Assembly: GCA_948688495.1 (NCBI GenBank)
Contig: CAPQSW010000025.1
Coordinates: 1 to 38,991 of the forward strand
Direction of reading: 5' to 3'
From: an uncultured Lachnospiraceae bacterium
GTDB taxonomy: Bacteria; Bacillota; Clostridia; Lachnospirales; Lachnospiraceae
DNA: 38,991 nucleotides
The position numbers and the translations under genes were made by a program. Under the pieces are notes generated by a model, which was not told where the DNA came from, searched no databases, and saw only the letters and a list, made by a program, of their open reading frames with translations. The stretch's first letter is position 1, and each line of letters begins with the position of its first letter. This document shows positions 1 to 8,234 of the stretch, piece by piece.

Positions 1-1
1 G

Positions 2-316
2 TTATGGAATTTATCTTTTACCGAAAGTGCTTTATTGCCAAAATTCAAAGAATGTGCAAAACACCCTCATATTGATGAGATGGGATATGTTCTGTATTAC
101 ACCAATCAATGTCCGTTTAATGCAAAATACATTCCTGTAATTGAAAACATTGCGAAAGAAAAATCTATACAATTCAAGTCGGTTCACTTACAAAACAAGG
201 AGGACGCACAAAACGCTCCAACACCAATTACAACTTATGCATTATTTTTAGATGGTAACTATATTACAAACGAACAGATGAATGACAAGAGGTTTTTGAA
301 ATTATTAGAAAAGTAA
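2..316 (+). CDS. YoaP-like GNAT acetyltransferase, C-terminal part (partial)
   Basis: The frame is open to the left edge, so the gene is cut by the window; about 104 C-terminal residues remain. They match the C-terminal YoaP domain found behind a GNAT N-acetyltransferase domain: a thioredoxin-like stretch with YYTNQCPFNAKY, then QNAPTPITTYALF and a final strand with ITNEQM. The acetyltransferase domain itself lies outside the window, so the substrate cannot be judged. A TTG at 35 is internal and is not a start. The gene is clearly more AT-rich than its neighbours and is followed by a GC-rich hairpin terminator. Confidence 0.75.
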   Translation, partial: LWNLSFTESALLPKFKECAKHPHIDEMGYVLYYTNQCPFNAKYIPVIENIAKEKSIQFKSVHLQNKEDAQNAPTPITTYALFLDGNYITNEQMNDKRFLKLLEK

Positions 317-347
317 CTTCCCGTTTGCAGATTATAGTCAACGCCAC

Positions 348-392
348 CCGACCCGTCCGGCAGTCAGCCGGACAGGGAACGGCAAATTTTTT
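348..392 (+). terminator. Rho-independent terminator of the YoaP-like gene
   Basis: GTCCGGC (355-361) pairs with GCCGGAC (367-373) across a 5-nt loop. The stem extends outwards through CCC/GGG and CCG/CGG with small bulges. A run of six T follows at 387-392, ten bases past the main stem. It lies about 30 bases after the stop codon at 316. Confidence 0.6.
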
Positions 393-455
393 ACACTTCT
401 TTTACTTCTTTATCTCACATGAGCAAAAACATAGGGCTTATATTTATCTGTAAAA

Positions 456-590
456 TTAATACCCTTTACAGACATCCACCCATCCATCATATTGCGAATA
501 CTTCTCCAGTTCTGGAATGGTAAGCTCAATCGCACTGTTGGAGCTGTCACAGGCCGGGAAAACTGTATCAAAACGTGTGTTTTCCTGATT
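456..590 (-). pseudogene. Unidentified coding remnant (C-terminal fragment)
   Basis: This occupies the gap 317-643. One minus-strand frame, bounded upstream by an in-frame TGA, reads 44 protein-like residues including FPACDSSNSAIELTIPELEK and YDGWVDVCKGY before a TAA. No start codon or ribosome site precedes it. A different frame over the same bases gives a 67-residue ORF from an ATG at 613, which looks much less protein-like. The simplest reading is the tail of a gene whose 5' part was deleted or frameshifted. The family is not recognised. Confidence 0.35.
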
Positions 591-643
591 TCAATTGCGC
601 GTTTATTTTTCATATCTGGTAACCGTTTTTTGTACAGCAGAAA

Positions 644-958
644 TTAATTCACAAATTTCACAGCTGTTCCATATGCAATAACCTCAGCAGCTCCCTGCAT
701 AACCGCTGAGGAAGCATAGCGGATATTTACCACCGCATCTGCCCCAAGCTTCTCTGCTTCCTCTACCATACGCTTGGTCGCAAGCTCCCTTGCCTCGTTC
801 ATCATCTGGGTATAGGCTTTCAGTTCACCGCCCACGATAGTCTTAAATCCCTGGGAAATATCGCGGCCGATATTCTTAGACTGGATGGTGCTGCCCTTTA
901 CAAGTCCAAGCATCTGGAGTTCCTTCCCCGAAATATAATCGGTATTTACTAAAACCAT
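644..958 (-). CDS. YbjQ/UPF0145 family protein
   Basis: A 104-residue protein matching the YbjQ (DUF74, UPF0145) family, which forms small oligomeric cytoplasmic proteins sometimes described as putative heavy-metal-binding. The family pattern is clear: an N-terminal strand followed by YISGKELQMLGLVKGSTIQSKNIGRD, then a helix with MMNEARELATKRMVEEAEKLGADAVVNIRY, and a final strand AEVIAYGTAVK (described in segments). It is full length. GGAGG sits seven bases before the ATG. It has its own promoter, overlapping the end of the isomerase gene, and a repeated leader sequence. The exact biochemical role of this family is unknown. Confidence 0.85.
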   Translation of the reverse strand: MVLVNTDYISGKELQMLGLVKGSTIQSKNIGRDISQGFKTIVGGELKAYTQMMNEARELATKRMVEEAEKLGADAVVNIRYASSAVMQGAAEVIAYGTAVKFVN

Positions 959-983
959 TTGCCTTCCTCCTTTTCATAGGTAT

Positions 984-1017
984 CGGCACGCGCCATCTTG
1001 CGACACGCGCCATTTTG
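984..1017. repeat. 17-bp tandem repeat in the ybjQ leader
   Basis: Two adjacent 17-bp units, CGGCACGCGCCATCTTG (984-1000) and CGACACGCGCCATTTTG (1001-1017), differ at two positions. Each has a GCGC core. They lie between the -10 box (1033-1038) and the ybjQ start (958), so they would be in the 5' leader and could be operator sites or RNA structure. Confidence 0.7.
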
Positions 1018-1032
1018 CAATCGTTCCATATT

Positions 1033-1061
1033 ATTATATACCATACTCAAGAACTACGCAA
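1033..1061 (-). promoter_or_regulatory. Putative ybjQ promoter
   Basis: On the minus strand TTGCGT (1056-1061) and TATAAT (1033-1038) are separated by 17 bases. The -35 box lies inside the last codons of the isomerase gene, so ybjQ can be transcribed on its own as well as by read-through. Confidence 0.6.
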
Positions 1062-2529
1062 AGGGATTCTCCGTAGGATACATCATGCCCTTCGGCTGAT
1101 TAAAGTTAATTTCATTCACAGGAACACCTATATATTTAAATACTTCATACAAAGTTTTGCCAAAATGACCGAAGGCAACCGCCCCATGATGCGGATAATT
1201 CTTCTCAATCAGTACATGACGGTAAAATCTTCCCATTTCTGGTATGGCAAATACACCAATTCCTCCGAAAGAACGGGTGGCAACCGGAAGCACTTCGCCA
1301 TGTGCGATGTAAGCACGGATTTTGGCATCGGAGGTACTCTGCAGACGATAGAACGTAATATCCCCCGGTACAATATCTCCCTCTAATGTTCCCTGGGTCA
1401 CTTCCTCGGGCAGGCTCCTTGCCATGATGAGCTGATATTTCATTTCACAGAAGGACAGCTTGCCAGAGGCCGTATTTCCACAGTGGAATCCCATAAAGGT
1501 ATCCTTTAATGTATAATCATATTTTCCCTTTATCTCACTCTCATACATATCTGCAGGAACAGAATTATTGATGTCAAGAAGCGTCACTGTATCCTGGCTG
1601 ACCACTGTTCCGATGAATTCACTAAGCGCGCCGTAAATATCCACTTCACAGGATACCGGGATGCCTCTCTGCGTCAGACGGCTGTTCACATAGCAAGGCA
1701 CAAATCCAAACTGTGTCTGGAATGCCGGCCAACACTTTCCTGCAATTGCCACAAAATCACGGCTTCCTTTATGTCCTTCCACCCAATCAAGCAGTGTAAT
1801 CTCATACTGTGCCAGCTTTGCAAGAATCTCAGGCTTCTTATTTCCTGCTCCAAGCTCCTGCTCCATCTCAGCCACGATGCCGGGTATACGCTCATCCCCC
1901 GCATGGTTATTGAATGCCTCAAAGAGATCCAGCTCCGAATTTTCCTCTATTTCGACGCCAATGTTATATAACTGCTTAATTGGAGCATTGCACGCCAGAA
2001 AGTCCTGTGGTCTTGGTCCAAAAGAAATAATTTTCAGGTTATTCAACCCGATAACAGCCCTTGCAATCGGCTCAAATTCGTGAATCATATCCGCACATTC
2101 CTTCGCTGTCCCCACAGGGTACTCTGGGATATACGCTTTAAGATTGCGCAACTTCAGATTGTAGCTTGCGTTTAACACACCACAGTAAGCATCTCCCCTT
2201 CCCTGGATTAAGTTATCTCCCGTCTCCTCTGCTGCAGCAACTACCATTGACGGACCGTCAAATTCTTTTACCAGTAATGTCTCGGATGATTCGGGTCCAA
2301 AATTTCCAAGATACACTACCAGCGCGTTACATCCAGCATCCTTGATATCTGCCAATGCTTTGCGCATATGGATTTCATTTTCCACACAGACCGGGCATTC
2401 ATAAATCTCTCCATACTTTTCCTGGTAAGCCTTTACAACGGCCTTCCTTCTGTTTTCGGAAAGCGTCATAGGGAAGCAGTCCCTGCTTACCGCTACGATT
2501 CCGATTTTTTCTTTGGGCATGTTATTCAT
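1054..2529 (-). CDS. L-fucose/L-arabinose isomerase family sugar isomerase
   Basis: A 491-residue cytoplasmic aldose-ketose isomerase of the FucI/AraA superfamily. The three expected metal-ligand positions are visible: Glu295 in SCEVDIYGA, Asp319 in LLDINN and His455 in AFGHFGK. The start at 2529 is chosen because GGAG precedes it at a good distance; the frame stays open 40 codons further up but there overlaps xylulokinase. It lies 40 bases after the xylulokinase gene, so the pair should convert an aldopentose to a ketopentose 5-phosphate. The exact sugar is not readable: xylose, D-arabinose or another pentose are all possible, and fucose is unlikely given the kinase. It is not a XylA-type xylose isomerase. 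Confidence 0.85.
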   Translation of the reverse strand: MNNMPKEKIGIVAVSRDCFPMTLSENRRKAVVKAYQEKYGEIYECPVCVENEIHMRKALADIKDAGCNALVVYLGNFGPESSETLLVKEFDGPSMVVAAAEETGDNLIQGRGDAYCGVLNASYNLKLRNLKAYIPEYPVGTAKECADMIHEFEPIARAVIGLNNLKIISFGPRPQDFLACNAPIKQLYNIGVEIEENSELDLFEAFNNHAGDERIPGIVAEMEQELGAGNKKPEILAKLAQYEITLLDWVEGHKGSRDFVAIAGKCWPAFQTQFGFVPCYVNSRLTQRGIPVSCEVDIYGALSEFIGTVVSQDTVTLLDINNSVPADMYESEIKGKYDYTLKDTFMGFHCGNTASGKLSFCEMKYQLIMARSLPEEVTQGTLEGDIVPGDITFYRLQSTSDAKIRAYIAHGEVLPVATRSFGGIGVFAIPEMGRFYRHVLIEKNYPHHGAVAFGHFGKTLYEVFKYIGVPVNEINFNQPKGMMYPTENPFA

Positions 2530-2569
2530 AATATTTTTCTCCTTCCATTCACTTATTATTGTTCCAATA

Positions 2570-4039
2570 CTATTTGAAAAGGTGAAAAAGCGGCTTGCAG
2601 ACAGGATAAATTTCCTTAAACTGCTGATACCGTTCTTCATACCGTGCAACCAGATCCGGCTCTGGCGTAATAACCTCTTTTACTTTCACAATCGCCTGGG
2701 ATGCCTCCTCTACCGATTGGTATTCTTTGCATGCCACTGCTGCCAGCATAGCTCCGCCCATAGAGGGACCTTCTTCACTTTCCGGCACATCCACACAGAT
2801 ATTCAGGACATTTGCTAAAATCTTCTTCCACAGTGGGCTCTTTGCACCTCCACCGCAAATCTTTGTCCGCGTAATCCCAATCCCCAAAGATTTTGCAACC
2901 TCCAGCGAATCGCGCAGTGCAAACGCAACCCCCTCTAAGACTGCCTGTGTCATGTCCGCCCTTGTGGTATCCATAGTCAGGCCGATAAATGCGCCCCGCG
3001 CATCTGGGTCATTGTGAGGCGAACGCTCTCCCATCAGGTACGGCAGGAAATATACATGATTCTCCCCAAGCGCCTGTATTGCTTCCTGTTCATGGGCATA
3101 TTCCTTCGTGCCAATAATCTCGTCCATCCACCATTTATTGCAGGAAGCCGCGCTTAGCATACAGCCCATCAAATGATAGCTTCCATCTGCATGGTCAAAA
3201 GAGTGGAGGGCATTGTTTTTATCTACGCCAAAATTTTTTGTAGAAATAAATACAGTTCCACTTGTCCCAAGAGAAATGTTGCAGGCTCCATCTCCTACCG
3301 TTCCTGTTCCAACTGCCGCTGCTGCATTGTCTCCGCCTCCTGCGGCGATTACCGTTTTCTCGGAAATGCCAAGCTCTGCTGCAAGCTTTGCCTTTATCGT
3401 ACCAACTGCCTCATAGCTCTCAAATACCTTTGGAAGCCATTCCTGCTTTATTCCACAAATCTTACACATTTGCTCTGACCAGCATCTGTTCTTTACATCA
3501 AAAAACAGCGTTCCAGAAGCATCTGACACGTCACTGCAGTGAACACCGCTCAAACGATATGCAAGATAATCTTTCGGCAGCATAATTTTATGTATCTTCG
3601 CAAAATTCTCCGGTTCATGCTTTTTCATCCATAAAATCTTAGGCGCTGTAAATCCCGCAAAGGAAATGTTGGCTGTATATAAAGACAATGTTTCTTTGCC
3701 GATTACCTGATTCAGATACTCTGATTCCTCTGCTGTCCGCCCATCGTTCCATAAAATTGCCGGGCGGATAACCTCGTCCTCATCATTAAGCACCACCAGC
3801 CCATGCATCTGTCCGCCAAAGCTGATTCCGGCAACCTGGGATTTATCACTGTCTGCTAAAAGCTCCTGTAAACCACTCATTGTCTCCTGGTACCAGTCCT
3901 CTGGATTCTGCTGCGACCAGCCCGGCTTTGGAAAACTTATTGGATATTCGCGGTTCACAATTTTTAAAATTTTCCCATCTCCCTGCATAAGCAGCAGTTT
4001 AACCGCTGAGGTCCCTAGATCAATCCCTATGTAATTCAT
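2570..4039 (-). CDS. xylB: Xylulokinase (FGGY family)
   Basis: A 489-residue FGGY carbohydrate kinase that phosphorylates D-xylulose to xylulose 5-phosphate for the pentose phosphate pathway. The N-terminal phosphate-binding segment IGIDLGTSAVK, the xylulokinase signature GGQMHG (Met78-His79) and the catalytic base Asp237 in GGGDNAAAAVG are all present, as is the second ATP-binding domain with GGGAKSPLWKKI. Length is normal. AAGGAGG lies just upstream of the ATG at 4039. It is first in a two-gene operon with the FucI-type isomerase and is divergent from the LacI regulator, with a palindromic operator in its leader. Confidence 0.92.
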   Translation of the reverse strand: MNYIGIDLGTSAVKLLLMQGDGKILKIVNREYPISFPKPGWSQQNPEDWYQETMSGLQELLADSDKSQVAGISFGGQMHGLVVLNDEDEVIRPAILWNDGRTAEESEYLNQVIGKETLSLYTANISFAGFTAPKILWMKKHEPENFAKIHKIMLPKDYLAYRLSGVHCSDVSDASGTLFFDVKNRCWSEQMCKICGIKQEWLPKVFESYEAVGTIKAKLAAELGISEKTVIAAGGGDNAAAAVGTGTVGDGACNISLGTSGTVFISTKNFGVDKNNALHSFDHADGSYHLMGCMLSAASCNKWWMDEIIGTKEYAHEQEAIQALGENHVYFLPYLMGERSPHNDPDARGAFIGLTMDTTRADMTQAVLEGVAFALRDSLEVAKSLGIGITRTKICGGGAKSPLWKKILANVLNICVDVPESEEGPSMGGAMLAAVACKEYQSVEEASQAIVKVKEVITPEPDLVARYEERYQQFKEIYPVCKPLFHLFK

Positions 4040-4057
4040 GAATACCTCCTTTCAAAT

Positions 4058-4069
4058 GTGCACGTGCAC
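4058..4069. promoter_or_regulatory. Palindromic operator for the LacI-type regulator
   Basis: GTGCACGTGCAC is a perfect 12-bp palindrome with a central CG, the usual form of a LacI-family operator. It lies immediately downstream of the xylB -10 box, around the predicted transcription start, where binding would block initiation. A second GTGCAC half-site is at 4169-4174, between the two divergent promoters. That the neighbouring regulator binds it is inference. Confidence 0.65.
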
Positions 4070-4079
4070 GGTTTTGTAT

Positions 4080-4108
4080 ATTATAATCCCATTATCTAAT
4101 TTTTACAA
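4080..4108 (-). promoter_or_regulatory. xylB promoter
   Basis: On the minus strand TTGTAA (4103-4108) and a perfect TATAAT (4080-4085) are separated by 17 bases. The palindrome at 4058-4069 follows ten bases past the -10 box. Confidence 0.7.
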
Positions 4109-4205
4109 TAGTTTTTCCTGTTATCCCGTTTTTTTATGAGTTTTTGACAAAGACCTGCTTTTATGTTTGTGCACTTTTATAGAGTCCACCTCCAATATAC
4201 AGTAT

Positions 4206-4234
4206 TTGACTTATACACGGTTCTAAATTATAAT
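4206..4234 (+). promoter_or_regulatory. Promoter of the LacI-family regulator
   Basis: TTGACT (4206-4211) and TATAAT (4229-4234) with a 17-base spacer give a near-consensus promoter about 100 bases before the regulator start. The resulting leader contains the inverted repeat ATAGGGG (4282-4288) / CCCCTAT (4300-4306), a possible hairpin or second binding site. Confidence 0.7.
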
Positions 4235-4333
4235 GATGATGCAATTATTTAAATCCCATGGAAACAGAATTTGACTGCAACATAGGGGCTCGATGGTTTC
4301 CCCTATAATAATATATTACAGTGGAGGTTTGGC

Positions 4334-5353
4334 ATGGCAACTATGAAGGAAATTGCGGCTTTATCCGGGGTCTCAAGAGGCACGGTAGACCGGGTATTAA
4401 ACCACCGTGGTTCTGTAAACCCAAAAACAGCGGCACGGGTACTAGAAGTTGCAGAAAAACTGAATTACCAGCCTAACAAAGCGGGACTAATGCTTGCAGC
4501 CCAAAAGAAAAACCTAAAAATCGGAGTCATCCTGTTCCAAGACACGAATCCATTTTTTCAGGAGGTGTTACAGGGTGTCTATGCCAAGGCAGAAGAACTC
4601 CTGGGCTATAACTGCCAGGTGCTGATACGTCAGGTATCTTTTGATGAAAACTGCCAGAAGACGACCATACGGGAATTAGAACAGGATGGCATTCACGGAC
4701 TTGTCATCTCTCCTTTCAATGCCCCCTCCATTGTTTCAGAAATCAACCGGCTCTGTGAAAAAGGAATACCAGTAATCACAACCAATACGGATATTTCATC
4801 CAGGCGTTTGGCGTATGTTGGAAGCAATTATTTTCTTTCCGGGCAGACTGCTGCCGGTCTTTTAGGACGTATGACCTTTGGAGAGGTGATTGTGGGAATT
4901 GTTACCGGATCTTCCCATATCCTCTGCCATACGGAGCGGATTGCCGGCTTTCAGTCAACTATCCGGGAAAATTATCCAAATGTCAGGATTCTGGAGACGA
5001 TTATAGAAAATCATGACAACGATGAAGAAAGTTACCATAAAGTAAAAAAACTGCTGACAGACCATCCGGAAATAAACACCTTATACTTTACAGCAGCCGG
5101 AGTCTATGGAGGATGTCAGGCAGTTCTATCCCTGGAGCTCTCAGAAAAAATAAAAATATTTACTTATGACAGCGTGGAGACTACTGCGGAGCTGATCCGG
5201 CAAGGCGTTATTACAGCTACCATTTGCCAGCAGCCCTTCCTGCAAGGCTTCCGCCCCCTGGAACTGCTTTCACGGTATCTGTTAGAAGGAATTGCACCTG
5301 AATCAGAATTTCAGTATGTAGATATTGATATCCGTATCCGGGAAAATATATAA
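4334..5353 (+). CDS. LacI-family transcriptional regulator
   Basis: A 339-residue regulator. The N-terminal LacI helix-turn-helix is MKEIAALSGVSRGTVDRVLN, followed by the hinge helix VAEKLNYQPNKAG. The rest (about 60-335) is a periplasmic-binding-protein-like sugar sensor, starting KIGVILFQDTNPFF and including VGSNYFLSGQTAAG. GTGGAGG precedes the ATG. It is divergent from xylB-isomerase, and a LacI-type palindrome sits in the xylB leader, so it probably represses the pentose operon and is released by a pentose or its phosphate. It has its own promoter and a hairpin at its 3' end. Confidence 0.9.
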   Translation: MATMKEIAALSGVSRGTVDRVLNHRGSVNPKTAARVLEVAEKLNYQPNKAGLMLAAQKKNLKIGVILFQDTNPFFQEVLQGVYAKAEELLGYNCQVLIRQVSFDENCQKTTIRELEQDGIHGLVISPFNAPSIVSEINRLCEKGIPVITTNTDISSRRLAYVGSNYFLSGQTAAGLLGRMTFGEVIVGIVTGSSHILCHTERIAGFQSTIRENYPNVRILETIIENHDNDEESYHKVKKLLTDHPEINTLYFTAAGVYGGCQAVLSLELSEKIKIFTYDSVETTAELIRQGVITATICQQPFLQGFRPLELLSRYLLEGIAPESEFQYVDIDIRIRENI

Positions 5354-5393
5354 TTTCCCCTTTACAATCCCATCCTTCCATGATATATTAGAC

Positions 5394-5416
5394 AAATCAC
5401 AACAAGTTTGTGATTT
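5394..5416 (+). terminator. Hairpin after the LacI-family gene
   Basis: AAATCACAA (5394-5402) pairs perfectly with TTGTGATTT (5408-5416) over a 5-nt loop. There is no clear T-run afterwards, so termination is plausible but not certain; it could also be an operator for the next gene. Confidence 0.4.
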
Positions 5417-5438
5417 CTGAATTTATGCGGCATTCTTA

Positions 5439-5452
5439 CCCCAAAAAGGGGG
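5439..5452 (+). promoter_or_regulatory. Hairpin covering the ribosome site of the Big_2 gene
   Basis: CCCC (5439-5442), AAAAA, GGGGG: the G-run is also the only candidate ribosome site for the ATG at 5459. Pairing of the two runs could restrict translation. It is short and may be fortuitous. Confidence 0.3.
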
Positions 5453-5458
5453 AATCAC

Positions 5459-6469
5459 ATGTCATTAAAAAACAACTTTTTACGTACAGCGCTTACTGTA
5501 TCCTGTATAGTATCCATGCTGTTTATCTTTATGAATCATTCGTTCACATCATTCGCATCCTCTAATGTTGGATTTGTAATTCTTAACACTTATTCCAAGA
5601 CAATGAAAATCGGGGATGAATTCTATCTTCTTGCGGTCACATCCAACGGAAAAAAGCCCTCGTTTACTTCCAGTAACAGCAAAGTTGCATCGGTCAATAC
5701 CTATGGAAAGATTACGGCAAAGAAAACCGGAACAGCAAAAATCACAGCAAAGATTAAGAACGGTGAGGCCGCCTGCAGCATAAAGGTGACAAAGACAAGC
5801 ATCCAACTGAGTACCAAAAGCGTCACACTGGAAAATGGCTATACTGCCAGGCTGACAGCAACCACCTCCAACGGTCACCCGGTCTCTTACCGGTCAAGCA
5901 AAAAAAGCATTGCAACCGTAGACGAACGAGGTAATATCACTGCTAAAGGGCCCGGCACAACTACGATTACCGTGAAAGCAGACCAGACAACCGAAACATG
6001 CAGCGTAACCGTACGAAAACCCACCGTCACACTCAGTAAACGCTCTGTTTTTCTCTATCGCAGGCAGAAGGTCTGCCTGTCCGTCAAATCTACATCAAAA
6101 AGCGTTCCAACTTGGAAAAGCAACAAAAAAAGCGTCGCCATTGTTGATGCCTTTGGCACGGTAACCGCCATTAAAAACGGCACGGCCATAATCACCGCGA
6201 CTGTGGACGGCGTCAGTAAAAGCTGCGAGATTACCGTCAAAAAACCGACAGTCAAGTTTGCTCAAAGCGAACTCACCCTTACTGTCGGAAAAAAGAAAAC
6301 CGTAAAGGTCTTCGTCTCATCTGGGAATAAACCAGTATTTTCCAGTTCCAACACCTGCATTGCCACAGTGAATGAAAATGGTCTGATCACTGCACATGAT
6401 GTGGGAAAGGCATACATCTATGCAGCCGAAGATGGCGTCAAAAGCCGGATGCGCATCATTGTGAAATAA
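5459..6469 (+). CDS. Secreted Ig-like (Big_2) repeat protein
   Basis: A 336-residue exported protein. Residues 1-34 form a signal peptide (basic start, hydrophobic core, cleavage near FASS). The rest is four tandem bacterial Ig-like group 2 repeats of about 75 residues. Each has the pattern of a polar strand, SSN/SSKKS-x-AxVxxxGxITA, then a GxAxITA-type strand and a closing xVTV-type strand. No LPXTG, choline-binding or catalytic domain is visible, so attachment and ligand are unknown; similar repeats often serve as spacers or adhesins. It is a single gene, convergent with the sugar-binding lipoprotein at 6579. It is rich in Lys, Ser and Thr. Confidence 0.85.
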   Translation: MSLKNNFLRTALTVSCIVSMLFIFMNHSFTSFASSNVGFVILNTYSKTMKIGDEFYLLAVTSNGKKPSFTSSNSKVASVNTYGKITAKKTGTAKITAKIKNGEAACSIKVTKTSIQLSTKSVTLENGYTARLTATTSNGHPVSYRSSKKSIATVDERGNITAKGPGTTTITVKADQTTETCSVTVRKPTVTLSKRSVFLYRRQKVCLSVKSTSKSVPTWKSNKKSVAIVDAFGTVTAIKNGTAIITATVDGVSKSCEITVKKPTVKFAQSELTLTVGKKKTVKVFVSSGNKPVFSSSNTCIATVNENGLITAHDVGKAYIYAAEDGVKSRMRIIVK

Positions 6470-6578
6470 CATCCGGCCAAGAAATGCCATTGCAAGACAA
6501 CACAAATTTAACATAACAAAAAAAGTACAAACAGGGGCAGGAGTGCCGCAAATCAGAATATCTATCCCAACAATAATC

Positions 6579-8234
6579 TCATTCCGCCTCTGCTTCCTTA
6601 ATTCGTTTCTGGATTTCCAAGTTAAGCTGATTCACATAAGCCTCCACATCCACATATTCCTCATAAGTCTGCATGTAATCTGCCCAGACAGCCTCAAATT
6701 CCTCGTCAGAAGACATAATGACTTTGGGAAGCCATAATCGTTTTACACGCTCCATCTCTGCCCGCGCCTGTCCGTAAGCGCTGTCTTCCGGCCAGTCGGA
6801 AACACATGAATATAACGGAAACCAGGGACTTCCCTCTATCTCTTCACCAAGGAATTCCTTCCAGGTCTGGAAGCCATATGCATCAAGTACTTTCTTATCG
6901 TAAGCGGAAAGCTTATCATAATATTCCCCGGGCTGTTCCGCCGGATGCACTGCATTGACGTTATCTGCCAGCATTCCTTCGTATGCCGGAAAATACGTAT
7001 AATCGCAAGTGTTTTCATTGAGGTAATCCCCATTTCCCCAATTTTTCCGCTGTTCACTGGTACGATAAAACAACCCTTCTGCATCGACTTCATAGTCTAC
7101 GCCTTCCTCCCCCCAATACCGTAATGTCATAATCTCAGGCTTCAATAAATCATTTAAAAACTGCAGGGCCCCTTCTACATCCTTACAATCCACGGAAATC
7201 CCCAGTCCTGCCCCTATATTCAGATTGGATTCCGTACAGTTGTATTTTCCTTCAATCTGCTCATTTGCCGTAATCGCAAGAGGGACATACGTCCGGTCCT
7301 CCCTCCCACATGCATTAAGACTGTTCTGTGCATCCATAATTTCCCAATACTGGTCTACAAATCCAAGCACATTTCCTGCCGAAATCTTATCAATATACTG
7401 GCTGTAGGACAACGTAAAAGTCTCCGGATCAATGACACCTTTATGATACATCTGACTGAGCTTTTGATAATACTGTTTTGCCTCTGGAATTGTATCATAT
7501 ACGGCCGCCTTCTGTGTCTTTGCATCTACAATGGCACAGCCCTCGTTAGGGTAACCCGCCAGGAACATGGCAGGATTCTCAAGACAAAAATACCGCCAGT
7601 CATCACAGAGAATTTCAAACCCAATATTGGGCTTTCCGTCTGATTCAGGATTTGCCTCCAGATAAGAAACAATCAAATCAAAGTATTCATCCAATGTCTT
7701 TACCTGTGGAAATCCTGCCCACTCCAGCACGCGCTTTTGAATCCAGAATGCTTCCCCGGAAAGCATTGTCTGGGTATTTTTCCCCTGTATGACGCCAAAA
7801 GGAGGAATATAATAAATATGCCCATCCTCCTTGCGCAGGGATTCCCACTGCCTGGGCGTCAGGTAATGGTACAAATCAGGATATTTTTCCAGATAATCCT
7901 CCAACGGAACAAGCGCGCCTGCCTCGATCAGCATGCTGGATGCGTCTGCTCCATTGATAAAATCCGGGTATTCCCCTGACTGTATTATCGCCCCAATCTT
8001 CTCCTCCGGCGTCTGTGCGCCCAGCCATTCGACTTGGACTTTGGCGCCCGTACACTGGGCAATCTTTTCCCTGATACGCGCATTTTCTAAAGTTGACTCC
8101 CCCGGAACCGCCATAAAAGCAGTGAACTTCTTTACTTCCTTTCTGTTGGCCACATAAAATATGCTGCAGGCACATCCCAAAAGAACCGACGCAGCTATCA
8201 GAATTGCCGCTGACCACATTTTTTTATTCTTCAT
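6579..8234 (-). CDS. Extracellular solute-binding lipoprotein (sugar ABC transporter type)
   Basis: A 551-residue substrate-binding protein of the family that goes with LplB/LplC-type oligosaccharide permeases. The signal peptide ends in a lipobox-like LLGC (Cys21), so it should be anchored outside the membrane. Family features include GEYPDFINGADAS, PLEDYLEKYPDLY and a long C-terminal domain. The ATG at 8234 follows GAGGTGG; a GTG at 8246 is the alternative. It overlaps the response regulator gene by 11 bases and is the last gene of the xylanase-kinase-regulator group. No permease or ATPase follows; the next gene is convergent. It may serve sensing, or pair with permeases elsewhere. Ligand not readable, xylo-oligosaccharides likely by context. 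Confidence 0.85.
   Translation of the reverse strand: MKNKKMWSAAILIAASVLLGCACSIFYVANRKEVKKFTAFMAVPGESTLENARIREKIAQCTGAKVQVEWLGAQTPEEKIGAIIQSGEYPDFINGADASSMLIEAGALVPLEDYLEKYPDLYHYLTPRQWESLRKEDGHIYYIPPFGVIQGKNTQTMLSGEAFWIQKRVLEWAGFPQVKTLDEYFDLIVSYLEANPESDGKPNIGFEILCDDWRYFCLENPAMFLAGYPNEGCAIVDAKTQKAAVYDTIPEAKQYYQKLSQMYHKGVIDPETFTLSYSQYIDKISAGNVLGFVDQYWEIMDAQNSLNACGREDRTYVPLAITANEQIEGKYNCTESNLNIGAGLGISVDCKDVEGALQFLNDLLKPEIMTLRYWGEEGVDYEVDAEGLFYRTSEQRKNWGNGDYLNENTCDYTYFPAYEGMLADNVNAVHPAEQPGEYYDKLSAYDKKVLDAYGFQTWKEFLGEEIEGSPWFPLYSCVSDWPEDSAYGQARAEMERVKRLWLPKVIMSSDEEFEAVWADYMQTYEEYVDVEAYVNQLNLEIQKRIKEAEAE

Noticed and set aside
410..613. 67-residue minus-strand ORF from ATG at 613
   Set aside because: No ribosome site and unlikely composition; another frame over the same bases reads more like real protein.
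3213..3585. Overlapping plus-strand ORFs inside xylB
   Set aside because: They are opposite-strand shadows of a clear xylulokinase gene, with no ribosome sites.
4272..4306. Second promoter before the LacI gene (TTGACT with CTATAATA)
   Set aside because: The spacing is about 27 bases, far too long; the TTGACT/TATAAT pair at 4206-4234 has a 17-base spacer.
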